From NCBI GenBank assembly GCA_030621255.1, contig JAUXHZ010000036.1:1-8219 (forward strand): DNA of 8,219 bases. Direction: 5' to 3'. This DNA is from Candidatus Latescibacterota bacterium. Lineage in GTDB: Bacteria; Krumholzibacteriota; Krumholzibacteriia; Krumholzibacteriales; WJIX01. The notes beneath the pieces were generated by a model. It saw only the letters and a program-made list of their open reading frames with translations. It did no database searches and was not told the DNA's origin. Of the stretch, positions 1-6,881 are shown in pieces. A program made the position numbers and the translations under genes. The number at the start of each line of letters is the position of its first letter. Position 1 is the stretch's first letter.

Positions 1-46
1 CTATCTCCTCAAACAACCACAACAAAACACTAAAAAACAACCTCAT
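1..46 (-). other. G/U-rich mRNA leader with a Shine-Dalgarno sequence for a gene leaving the window
   Basis: On the minus strand, the last bases before the window edge read GAGGAGATAG (positions 10 to 1), a good Shine-Dalgarno core. Before it, positions 42 to 11 are G and T only on the minus strand apart from one A (position 31). The start codon is probably just beyond position 1. An alternative is an ATG at 46-44, which opens a frame running off the edge (MRLFFSVLLWLFEEI). It is hydrophobic like a signal peptide but has no ribosome site in front, and G/T-rich DNA encodes such residues by chance. I favour the leader reading. The gene itself cannot be identified from this window. Confidence 0.4.
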
Positions 47-81
47 TCGAATATAATAATTTCATTCTAGACGACTTCGAT

Positions 82-110
82 AGTATAAAAATATTCCCTT
101 TCACTGTCAA
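82..110 (-). promoter_or_regulatory. Strong sigma70-type promoter firing toward the left edge
   Basis: On the minus strand a perfect -35 TTGACA (110-105) is followed by a 17-bp spacer and a -10 TATACT (87-82, five of six consensus bases). The start of transcription should be near position 75. It lies in the non-coding stretch after the peptidase gene and points away from it, so it should drive the next minus-strand gene outside the window. It is the best match to the consensus in the window. Confidence 0.75.
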
Positions 111-172
111 ATAAAAGAGTTCAAAGCGCGTAGTGATACTGCAAATGGCAAAAACAATCTTCTTATTTCCGG

Positions 173-1114
173 CTATCCTGATTTATAAGCAATTTCTTCC
201 TCTTCCTCCCATTTCTTTATTTTACGGTACGCTTTATAACGCTTGACAGAATAAGCAATTAAAAACAGGATAGCCATACCCGCCCAGAAGGGCGCGGAAG
301 CGGTCAGAACAAACCTTGTTCTGTATTTATCATCAAGCATAACATGAAATTCAGCGGCAAAATCAGACGGGTATTTGCCGAATGTAAGTAAAAAGGCCCT
401 TTCAAAATCGCCCAGGTCACGTGTAAAAGCCGTAAGTGTCATAAGATCTTCAGCTCTCTCGTCAAACAGTTCCTTTACGGCTATATAACTCAATCTATAC
501 GCCATAGCCGCTTCTCTGCCGGAATCGGGGAATCTCCCGCTAAGATCCTTCAGATCAGGAATATTCTTTTTCCAGACAGACACCATAAAATACCAGTGAT
601 CGGAAAAGGTCCATTCTCCCGATTGCCTCATTGCCAAACCCTCAAGGAACCAGGTGGGACAACGCGCCCCGCGAACTCTTTGAGCAAATAAGAGATGTGA
701 AAGCTCATGCCTTATTACAACACGAAGCGGGCGCTGTGAACGCAGGGCAGCCTCCGTGTTAATACAGAGACGCATATTTGTTAAATCGCTGCATGCCCCG
801 CTCCACTCCGGAAGCATACCCCTATGAAGAATAGTATAATTCTTTTTATTGCCGGCGATATATACTCGTATTGTATCGAATTCGCTTATCCCGAGGTCAG
901 CCGCTATCTTGCCGGATGAATTTTCAAGAATCCCTTTTATTTTTTCCGCTATCTTTTGATATTTTCCCGGATAAAAAATTATGAACGGCCTCACGCTCGA
1001 GGACAAAGTGTCATATTTTTCCTCTAACTCCTCCCCCAATAAACTGGAAACGGAAAGAGCCTGGAAGCAAATGAGAAAGACAATCAAATATTCAACGCCT
1101 CTCTTCAATCTCAT
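173..1114 (-). CDS. Membrane-anchored MA-like (gluzincin) zinc metallopeptidase
   Basis: Predicted zinc metallopeptidase of 313 residues. The zinc-site motif HELSH is at residues 136-140 (H136, H140 ligands; E137 catalytic), and WFLEGLA follows with E158 as the likely third ligand. This HExxH...WxxEGxA spacing is characteristic of the peptidase MA-like group of gluzincins. Residues 9-26 form a signal peptide or N-terminal membrane segment. Residues about 268-290 form a second hydrophobic segment followed by a basic stretch and an EEEEE run. That fits an extracytoplasmic catalytic domain anchored by a C-terminal helix with a short cytoplasmic tail. Cysteines at 108, 117 and 152 could form disulfides. 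The ATG overlaps the mnmA stop by four bases (ATGA), with GGAGGA five bases upstream inside mnmA, so translation is probably coupled. The substrate is unknown. The catalytic residues look intact; the family call is confident, the role is not. Confidence 0.88.
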   Translation of the reverse strand: MRLKRGVEYLIVFLICFQALSVSSLLGEELEEKYDTLSSSVRPFIIFYPGKYQKIAEKIKGILENSSGKIAADLGISEFDTIRVYIAGNKKNYTILHRGMLPEWSGACSDLTNMRLCINTEAALRSQRPLRVVIRHELSHLLFAQRVRGARCPTWFLEGLAMRQSGEWTFSDHWYFMVSVWKKNIPDLKDLSGRFPDSGREAAMAYRLSYIAVKELFDERAEDLMTLTAFTRDLGDFERAFLLTFGKYPSDFAAEFHVMLDDKYRTRFVLTASAPFWAGMAILFLIAYSVKRYKAYRKIKKWEEEEEIAYKSG

Positions 1115-2181
1115 ATATTCCTCCGGCCGCTAAACAGGCCACCCCCCAAGACGATACCATCTTTGTAAAGAACAAGTGACTGTCCCGGAGTAACCGCCCG
1201 CTGGGCCTTAAGAAAGGTTACAGCTAATTTCCCGTTTTCGACTTGAACAGCCTCCACAGCAGCAGCCTTGTGCCTGAACCTTATTTTTGCTTGAAGAGGA
1301 ATATCAAAGTTCCGTTTTCTAAGCCTCAGGGAGATACAGAGAGCCTTCCTGGAATAAAGTTCTCCCTCTTCTGCAAGTGTAATCCTGTCAAGGCGTGGAT
1401 CGATATCTTTAACATAGAGAGGAGCAGGAGCTGAAATACCCAAACCCTTTCTTTGCCCAACCGTATAAAAACAGATCCCCCTGTGCCTGCCCAATCTGTC
1501 TCCCCGTGAATCAACAACATCTCCCGGCCGGGGAGATATATCTTTCTCGAGAAAACCATCAAGATTATTCCCGGGTATAAAACAAACATCCTGGCTTTCC
1601 TTGCCAACATATCCTGTCAACCCATTCTCGCCGGCGGTTTTTCTTATCTCATTTTTCGATTTCTCACCAAGGGGGAAAATTGTTCTTCGAAGATATTTGA
1701 TCGGAACACGGTAGAGAAAGTATGATTGATCCTTTCCCGCATCCCTTGCGGCAGCCAAGAATATCCTGCTGTCATATTTTATTAGACGAGCATAATGCCC
1801 GGTAGATATCCACTCAGCTCCAATCGAATCCGCGGCCCTGGCCAGAAAAGGAAACTTTATATGCTCGTTGCACACAATACATGGATTCGGGGTTATTCCA
1901 GTTCGATAGGAGTTAATAAAATTCCCGACCACCCTTGTTTTGAAATCTCTTCCGGCATTAATAACCATATGAGGAATATCGAGCTTTGAGCAAATCCCTT
2001 CGGCCCTGCCGACAATCTCGCTATCCTTATCATTCAAACCCGGGGCCAAACCGCCATAGAAACGAAATGTCACACCTGTAACGGAAAAACCCTCTCTAAG
2101 CAGGTAGAGAGCGGCAATTGTACTATCTACCCCCCCACTCATCCCGAGAACCACTTTACCCGTTCTATTTTTCCTGCGCAC
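1111..2181 (-). CDS. mnmA: tRNA-specific 2-thiouridylase MnmA
   Basis: Cytoplasmic enzyme that adenylates U34 of the tRNAs for Lys, Glu and Gln and replaces O2 with sulfur, giving s2U34. The 356 residues match the usual length. The N-terminal ATP-binding PP-loop GMSGGVDST is at 13-21, TPNPCIVCN at 97-105, TGHYAR at 127-132, KDQSYFL at 150-156, ESQDVCFI at 195-202 with the persulfide cysteine C200, and YTVGQRKGLGI in the central domain, followed by a C-terminal beta-barrel. C104 aligns with the first catalytic cysteine (C102 in E. coli). C101 sits where E. coli has Asp99, so this version has a CxxC plus C200. The start is GTG, supported by GGAAGG five to six bases upstream; the next in-frame ATG lies inside the PP-loop. 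It lies 97 bp after the cysteine desulfurase gene, a plausible sulfur donor, and overlaps the peptidase gene by four bases. Confidence 0.97.
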   Translation of the reverse strand: MRRKNRTGKVVLGMSGGVDSTIAALYLLREGFSVTGVTFRFYGGLAPGLNDKDSEIVGRAEGICSKLDIPHMVINAGRDFKTRVVGNFINSYRTGITPNPCIVCNEHIKFPFLARAADSIGAEWISTGHYARLIKYDSRIFLAAARDAGKDQSYFLYRVPIKYLRRTIFPLGEKSKNEIRKTAGENGLTGYVGKESQDVCFIPGNNLDGFLEKDISPRPGDVVDSRGDRLGRHRGICFYTVGQRKGLGISAPAPLYVKDIDPRLDRITLAEEGELYSRKALCISLRLRKRNFDIPLQAKIRFRHKAAAVEAVQVENGKLAVTFLKAQRAVTPGQSLVLYKDGIVLGGGLFSGRRNI

Positions 2182-2243
2182 AGCTACCTTCCATCTTCAG
2201 ATTCAAACCCCTGCTGAATTACAAAAATGTTCGTTGCCCGGGA

Positions 2244-2271
2244 ACAATACGGCGATTTTCAGTAATTTCAA
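2244..2271 (-). promoter_or_regulatory. Possible weak promoter ahead of mnmA
   Basis: In the 97-bp gap between the desulfurase and mnmA, the minus strand carries TTGAAA (2271-2266, five of six -35 bases), a 16-bp spacer and TATTGT (2249-2244, four of six -10 bases). It could give mnmA some expression of its own on top of read-through from the desulfurase gene. The -10 overlaps a small inverted repeat, and A/T-rich gaps give such matches by chance. Confidence 0.25.
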
Positions 2272-2278
2272 TAGAATA

Positions 2279-3460
2279 TTACCTGATGGGCGAAATGTCG
2301 CGAAGCCTCTTTACAACACCGCCAAGTACATCAACAAAAGAGTTGATATCACTTTCCGTGTTGCGTATACCGAGACTTACCCGTATCACTCCCTTTGCCG
2401 GTTCCGGCTCAAGCCCGATGGCATCCATCACGGCACTTGTACCATTTTCCCCTGTGGAACAGGCGCTCCCGCTGGATATACAAAATCCCAGAGCGCTTAA
2501 GTTAAGAACTATCGCTTCAGCTTCCACTCTGGAGACAATAATGTCACTCGTATTCGGGACACGGGAAACTTCTTTTCCTATAATACTGATATCAGGGATC
2601 TTTTTCAGAATATCTTCCTCCATTCTGTCCCTGAGTCTACCTATCCTCTCCATTTCCAGAGATAACCCGGATTCAGAAATGCTGCACGCCTCTCCCAGAC
2701 CGACAAGGGATGGAACATTTTCTGTCCCCGGCCTTAGGGAATATTCATGAGCCGCCCCTGAATATACAGCCTTAAGTGGAGTGCCCTTTTTCACATAAAG
2801 CGCCCCCGTCCCCTTTGGGCCATAGAACTTATGGGCCGATATAGAAAGTAAATCCGCCCCTAGATCCTTTACATCAACCACAATCTTTCCAACACCCTGG
2901 ACGGCATCAACATGAAAAATTATATCTCTGCCTGAAAGAATGGAAGCTATCTCTTTTATCGGCTGAATTACTCCGGTTTCATTATTCGCCAGCATTATTG
3001 ACACAAGCACTGTCTCTGCCCTGATAAGATCCTCAAGCATATCAACTTTAAGAACCCCCGCGCTATCGCATTCAACTCTGGCTGTTTCCACACCGTCTTT
3101 CTCAAGCGATTTAAAAACATTCCGGACAGCGGGATGTTCAATGGTTGAGGTAATAATATGACAACCATTCCCTGATCGGCCCAGCGCCCTGAGCGCACCG
3201 CGAATCGCGAGATTGTTAGACTCCGTTCCCCCTGATGTGAAAATTATCTCCCGCGGGAGAGCATTTATCAAGGATGCTGTCTGTTTTCTTGCTCTTTCGA
3301 TCGCTTCACGGTTTTCCTGGCCAAGAAAATGAAGACTGCCGGCATTTCCGAATTTCTCACTGAAGTACGGGTTCATAACTGAAACAACATCATCACGCAC
3401 GTAAGTTGTGGCATTATGATCGAGATAAATACGCTTTTTTGAACTCTTTTGCCTTTTCAT
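2279..3460 (-). CDS. nifS: Class I cysteine desulfurase (NifS/IscS family)
   Basis: PLP enzyme that converts cysteine to alanine and holds the sulfur as a persulfide for transfer. There are 393 residues from the ATG at 3460, close to the family norm of about 400. Visible motifs are YLDHNATT near the N-terminus, TSGGTESNN in the cofactor phosphate region, the PLP-stacking histidine in EHPAV (H109), HVDAVQ with D185 pairing to the pyridine nitrogen, SAHKFYGPKG with the Schiff-base lysine K211, RPGTENV for substrate binding, and SSGSACSTG with the active-site cysteine C334. RPGTENV is closer to NifS-type than to the RSGT of E. coli IscS. TTG (3475) and GTG (3463) starts are also in frame, but the ATG has GAGG four bases upstream. 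There is no IscU, NifU or SufU neighbour. The next gene is mnmA, so supplying MnmA is the likely job, though it may also serve Fe-S assembly. Confidence 0.95.
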   Translation of the reverse strand: MKRQKSSKKRIYLDHNATTYVRDDVVSVMNPYFSEKFGNAGSLHFLGQENREAIERARKQTASLINALPREIIFTSGGTESNNLAIRGALRALGRSGNGCHIITSTIEHPAVRNVFKSLEKDGVETARVECDSAGVLKVDMLEDLIRAETVLVSIMLANNETGVIQPIKEIASILSGRDIIFHVDAVQGVGKIVVDVKDLGADLLSISAHKFYGPKGTGALYVKKGTPLKAVYSGAAHEYSLRPGTENVPSLVGLGEACSISESGLSLEMERIGRLRDRMEEDILKKIPDISIIGKEVSRVPNTSDIIVSRVEAEAIVLNLSALGFCISSGSACSTGENGTSAVMDAIGLEPEPAKGVIRVSLGIRNTESDINSFVDVLGGVVKRLRDISPIR

Positions 3461-3521
3461 CACTCCTCTTCTCAACCAGAAACAAGAATGCTTAATATTC
3501 TTATTTTATTGACCATCGACG

Positions 3522-3558
3522 AATAAAAATACAGCCTTCCCAAAAATGGAGAAGGCTG
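3522..3558 (-). terminator. Intrinsic terminator after the nine-TPR gene
   Basis: An 8-bp perfect stem pairs CAGCCTTC (3558-3551 on the minus strand) with GAAGGCTG (3539-3532), with CC/GG pairing possible in the loop. It is followed directly by TATTTTTATT. It lies about 34 bases past the TPR gene stop. The T-rich tail is on the minus strand only, so it acts in that direction. It separates the TPR gene from the desulfurase-mnmA-peptidase group, which then needs its own promoter. The remaining A/T-rich bases 3461-3521 show no convincing one. Confidence 0.85.
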
Positions 3559-3591
3559 CAAATTTCTATAAACTAATCAGAAGGGGTTCAC

Positions 3592-4737
3592 CTATTCATA
3601 CTTCTCCTGCTCCTTTTGCGCTTTCAGCCTCAATATCAGCGTCTGCTGACGCTCAATCTGCTTCTTAGCGGAAACGCTCCAGGGTTTAGTCCCCAGGTTA
3701 ACAACCTTCTGGAACTGAGTAATAGCCTCTTCGTACCTTACTTTCTTTGAGAGGGCTTCGCCCAATTGATAGCGTAAAAACGCCTCTTTTTCGCCACCGA
3801 GTTTCAACCCTGCTCTTGCGGTTTCCATAGCCTTCTCGTATTTTTTGTTCTCATTGTATATCTTTGCTAACAGCGCGTAGTTAAAAGCATTACCGCCACT
3901 TAACAAATTGGCTTCCTCCAGCTCAGCTGCCGCTTCTTTATAGTCACCGCCTGATTGAGAAATAGAAAAACCAAGCCTTTGATGAAAGGGAGCATTGTCC
4001 GGATAAACTTCTATAAGAGCCTTGTAAACAGGAATAACCTTGCTGTATTTCTGGGCGGAAAAGTAAGCGGTCGCAAGTTTCTGCAGCATCGTGTAATTGC
4101 CCGGATCCACTTCAACAGCTTTTTCCATATATTCAATTTCTTTATCCTTATCCCCTTTATCACCATAGAGGGAAGCAATCGAACCTATTGTTACAGCATC
4201 GTCCGGTTTTGCCTTAAGAGCCCTTTGATAGAATACAATAGCGGTGTCAATTTCACCCCTTTGTTTTGCTATAAAACCTAAGTGAATATTGCCGTTATAA
4301 TCAAGAAAATCACTGTCGATGAGCATCATATAGTATATTTCCGCGTTATCAAGATCATTGAGATTGAGATAATTATACCCCAGTGAAGCAATCAGAGATT
4401 TGTCTTCCGGGTCAAGTTCAAACGCTGTTAAAAAAGCCTCTACAGATTCCTTGTACATTTTTAATTTCATAAGCCCCGTCCCGAGCATAGACCAGGCTTC
4501 GATGTAATCCGGTTCAAGCGAAACAGCTTTCCGGAGATGATTGACAGCTTCATGATAATTTTCCATCTCCATAAACTGCTTGGCTGACTGGCATTCTACT
4601 TCAGCGTCGGAAAGGTTTTTAACAAAGCCCCTTTTGTCCTTAAATTGAGGGGCAGTATATAGATTAACGACACTTAAGCAATTAATAACAAATATACTCA
4701 ACAAGAAAATGACAGATATGGTAATAGCCCTTTTCAT
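3592..4737 (-). CDS. Nine-TPR repeat protein, probable lipoprotein
   Basis: Predicted scaffold protein of 381 residues from the ATG at 4737. A basic start (MKR) and a hydrophobic segment run to FVINC, where C20 could be lipidated, though Asn at -1 is unusual for a lipobox. The rest is about nine consecutive 34-residue TPR units from roughly residue 50 to 355, each ending in a helix B like AVSLEP, ALKAKP or AVEVDP, then a charged tail rich in K, E and Q that may form a coiled coil. TPRs bind other proteins; no catalytic domain is visible, and the partner is unknown. An upstream ATG at 4752 is in frame, but the 4737 start has AAAGGA at ideal spacing. The gene has its own promoter and terminator, so it is probably expressed alone. 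Location is envelope, probably periplasmic face or outer membrane. Confidence 0.85.
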   Translation of the reverse strand: MKRAITISVIFLLSIFVINCLSVVNLYTAPQFKDKRGFVKNLSDAEVECQSAKQFMEMENYHEAVNHLRKAVSLEPDYIEAWSMLGTGLMKLKMYKESVEAFLTAFELDPEDKSLIASLGYNYLNLNDLDNAEIYYMMLIDSDFLDYNGNIHLGFIAKQRGEIDTAIVFYQRALKAKPDDAVTIGSIASLYGDKGDKDKEIEYMEKAVEVDPGNYTMLQKLATAYFSAQKYSKVIPVYKALIEVYPDNAPFHQRLGFSISQSGGDYKEAAAELEEANLLSGGNAFNYALLAKIYNENKKYEKAMETARAGLKLGGEKEAFLRYQLGEALSKKVRYEEAITQFQKVVNLGTKPWSVSAKKQIERQQTLILRLKAQKEQEKYE

Positions 4738-4779
4738 TTTTATTCCTTTCATGAAAACAACGACCTCTCCCTGTAAGTA

Positions 4780-4808
4780 ATTTAAATCAACGCCATACCG
4801 ATTGTCAA
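4780..4808 (-). promoter_or_regulatory. Promoter for the nine-TPR gene
   Basis: On the minus strand a perfect -35 TTGACA (4808-4803) is followed by a 17-bp spacer and TTAAAT (4785-4780, four of six -10 bases). Transcription should begin near 4773, giving a leader of about 36 bases before the preferred ATG at 4737. A strong -35 with a weak -10 is common at promoters that need an activator, and a direct repeat lies just upstream. Confidence 0.6.
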
Positions 4809-4811
4809 TAT

Positions 4812-4855
4812 CAAGTTATGAGCGTAGTTTCCCCTATTCCCCCGCAAGTTACGAG
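4812..4855 (-). repeat. Direct repeat upstream of the TPR promoter, possible activator site
   Basis: CTCGTAACTTG (4855-4845) and CTCATAACTTG (4822-4812) on the minus strand match at 10 of 11 positions. They are 33 bp apart start to start, about three helical turns, so both would face the same side of the DNA. The near copy ends 3 bp before the -35, centred near -44, where class II activators and response regulators bind. No regulator gene is in the window. That this is an operator is an inference. Confidence 0.4.
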
Positions 4856-4888
4856 TGCAAATTACGGCTGTCATCTTTTTGAAACGGA

Positions 4889-5581
4889 TCATCGCACCAT
4901 TACTTTTTTTACCATCGCGATATTCTCTTTTGCCTTTTGCGCCAGATAATCTTCGGGAGCCAGTTTTATAACCATTTCCCATTCATTAATGGCCTCCTGA
5001 TACATCAGGCTGTCCCAGAAAAATATCGCGAGATAGAAATGGGGCTGGGGATGCCCAGGATTAATTTTCAGCGCTTTCGTTAAATACTCGATAGCGGTTT
5101 CGTAATTATCCATCCTATAGTATAAATGGGCTATATGAGAATTCGGAAGAACTGCACCCGGCTGTAGCTCAATAGCCTTCCTGTAATTTCTGATAGCACC
5201 CAGATAGTTCCCCATATTATCATGAAGAACCCCCATATTGGCAAAAGCCTTAAACATTACAGAATCTTCCGCGATAGCCTTTTCATAATAAAAAATAGCG
5301 GAATCACCCTCCATTTGCTCCTGGAAGGCCAATCCAAGATGAAAATAAATGTCGGGATCACCACCCTTTTCCTTAATCAAATATTTAAGATAGGCTATGC
5401 GGGGTTTCGAGGTGAGGCCATCCAGCTGTTGATCCAGCGGAATTTCCTGGCCCGTACAAATAGAGGAAAAAATGAATAAAACAAGGAATAAGATGATAAT
5501 TACACAATGAAAAGGAAACCAATTCAATCTGTCCGTTTTTTTGCCGCTGGTCCGGGTTCTCCCCGATTTGTCAATATTCAT
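4889..5581 (-). CDS. Four-TPR protein with N-terminal membrane segment
   Basis: Predicted 230-residue envelope protein. It has a long polar, basic N-terminus (1-24), a strongly hydrophobic helix at about 25-42, and then SSICTGQ, which may be a signal-peptide cleavage site; otherwise the helix is an uncleaved anchor with the rest outside the cytoplasm. C42 is not in a good lipobox. Four TPR units follow at about 76-109, 110-143, 144-177 and 178-211, with typical pieces such as YYEKAIAED, NYRKAIELQP and YLTKALKINP, then a short capping helix. It is probably a protein-binding adaptor; the partner is unknown. The ATG has only a weak, distant ribosome site (AAAGAG). It lies 70 bp after the barrel gene with no clear terminator between, so it may be read with it. 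It is a short relative in style of the nine-TPR protein downstream, but not an obvious duplicate. Confidence 0.82.
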   Translation of the reverse strand: MNIDKSGRTRTSGKKTDRLNWFPFHCVIIILFLVLFIFSSICTGQEIPLDQQLDGLTSKPRIAYLKYLIKEKGGDPDIYFHLGLAFQEQMEGDSAIFYYEKAIAEDSVMFKAFANMGVLHDNMGNYLGAIRNYRKAIELQPGAVLPNSHIAHLYYRMDNYETAIEYLTKALKINPGHPQPHFYLAIFFWDSLMYQEAINEWEMVIKLAPEDYLAQKAKENIAMVKKVMVR

Positions 5582-5651
5582 AACAAATATACTCTTTTTC
5601 TATAAACACAAACGGTTCAGTTTATGGAGTTCTTCCGGTATTGCCGCGGAA

Positions 5652-6881
5652 CTAATGTTTCTCAATCATTCTTCGTCCCCAGGCTTCTGAAACACTCAAA
5701 CTTACACTGAATCTGAACACGGTTTCTTCAATCCCGTTGCTGTCGGAAGAACCAACCTTTCCAAATTCAAAAGCGTAGTTAAGAGCTCCTTCTCCCCCTG
5801 GAATTCCGAACCCGCTTCCAAGTGTGAAAAATCTTGATTTGACCGGATTGTCTATGGGAAGTTCCATATGCCATATATTTTCATAATATCCCATACGGAG
5901 GGGAATCCTTGAAAGCCAGAAACTGCTTTCATTATTAAATCTTCTTTCCAGCCCGAAAGCGACCAATCTCTCGCTGCCAAGCGCCCCTTCAAACGCGCTG
6001 AATCCGGTTGCGTCGGGCGCGGCCCTTTGCCAGAAAGCAGATGTAACCCACCAACGCTCTGACAACCCTGCGGCAACTCCAAAGCTGTATGCGGGTGGAA
6101 GAGTAAAATCCCATGAGTCACTTGAATTAAAGTCACTTCTGGAATGGGTGATATATTCTTTTACCGAATAATCAATTTGCCCATCAATAACCCCGGCAAT
6201 AAAAAATCTTGAATGCGGCCGGGCAAGAAAGGAAAAAGCCCAGGAGGTCCCGGTAAAGATCCTCTTTCTTTCCGAGTAAGAAGTGCCATAATTGTAATTA
6301 TCAAAAACTATTTTAATACCGTCCCTGATAGAACCCCGTTCAATTTGCAATTCACCGCCGATACTAATTCTGTCGTTAATCTTCCATGAGAGCCCCAATG
6401 GAATAGAGTAGAGCGAACTGTCAAGTTCATACTCTTCTGTAGGCGGGGAGGCTGACGAATAATCAGGCTTGCCGACAAGGTCGCCCGGAAGCGAAAAATC
6501 GGCTCTGCCTGTGAACCGTGTCCTGTACCCGATACTGAAAACCAGTCCCTCTATGAGAGGAGCTGCAATAATCGCCGACGGAAAGGCAAACCGGTTCTGA
6601 TGCGATTCTTCGTCCTGGTATGCCACATTGCTCATATGAACCCGTTCGGTAATCGAAAGTGTAATTCTGCTTAACCCCGAAAGGGTGGCCATATTCATTG
6701 TAATCGCCATATTTGAATCAGGAACCGCCAGGGCTGAAAGCCCAAGTGCGGTTGAACGGGCCCCTCCCCTGAATCTATGTTCACCAATATAATTAAGACT
6801 GAATATTGATTGCCCCTCCGCTGCATCGCTAAAAGAAACAGCTATGAAAAGAAACAGAATTGCTTGAAAATATCGTTTCAT
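5652..6881 (-). CDS. Outer-membrane beta-barrel protein (PorV/FadL-like)
   Basis: Predicted outer-membrane barrel of 409 residues. A signal peptide covers about 1-20 (MKRYFQAILFLFIAV..., cleavage near SDA-AEG). GGARSTALG at 39-47, followed by a PDSNMAITMN segment and an ATLSGLSR turn, matches the GARALGMGGA...WNPAGL opening of PorV- and FadL-like barrels. The middle alternates polar and aromatic residues in about ten-residue strands. The end (NYAFEFGKVGS, then ETVFRFSVSLSVSEAWGRR) is the usual last-strands signature of this family in FCB bacteria. It may be a channel or a scaffold for surface proteins; there is no evidence for a type IX secretion link. The ATG overlaps the lipoprotein stop (TAATG), with GGAGAG a few bases upstream, so the two are probably co-translated and may work together. 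The fold call is strong, the cargo unknown. Confidence 0.85.
   Translation of the reverse strand: MKRYFQAILFLFIAVSFSDAAEGQSIFSLNYIGEHRFRGGARSTALGLSALAVPDSNMAITMNMATLSGLSRITLSITERVHMSNVAYQDEESHQNRFAFPSAIIAAPLIEGLVFSIGYRTRFTGRADFSLPGDLVGKPDYSSASPPTEEYELDSSLYSIPLGLSWKINDRISIGGELQIERGSIRDGIKIVFDNYNYGTSYSERKRIFTGTSWAFSFLARPHSRFFIAGVIDGQIDYSVKEYITHSRSDFNSSDSWDFTLPPAYSFGVAAGLSERWWVTSAFWQRAAPDATGFSAFEGALGSERLVAFGLERRFNNESSFWLSRIPLRMGYYENIWHMELPIDNPVKSRFFTLGSGFGIPGGEGALNYAFEFGKVGSSDSNGIEETVFRFSVSLSVSEAWGRRMIEKH

Noticed and set aside
30..65. An 11-codon minus-strand frame (MKLLYSNEVVF) downstream of the left-edge promoter, as a leader peptide
   Set aside because: It has no ribosome site, no run of one amino acid and no attenuator-like hairpin after it.
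2223..2246. Small hairpin (TGTTC/GAACA) followed by TTTTT on the minus strand, as a terminator between the desulfurase and mnmA
   Set aside because: The stem is only five pairs, mostly A-T, with a nine-base loop; too weak to call, and it overlaps the possible mnmA promoter.
2118..2750. A 210-codon plus-strand open frame across the end of the desulfurase gene
   Set aside because: It lies mostly antisense to the conserved desulfurase, spans the gap into mnmA, is rich in Ser, Pro and Ile as antisense frames often are, and shows no recognisable domain.
4782..4982. A 66-codon minus-strand frame between and across the TPR genes
   Set aside because: It overlaps the end of the four-TPR gene in another frame, covers the promoter and repeat, and its protein is basic and featureless.
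5633..5651. Inverted repeat TTCCG/CGGAA after the barrel gene, as a terminator
   Set aside because: Five-bp stem with no T-run on the minus strand; probably chance.
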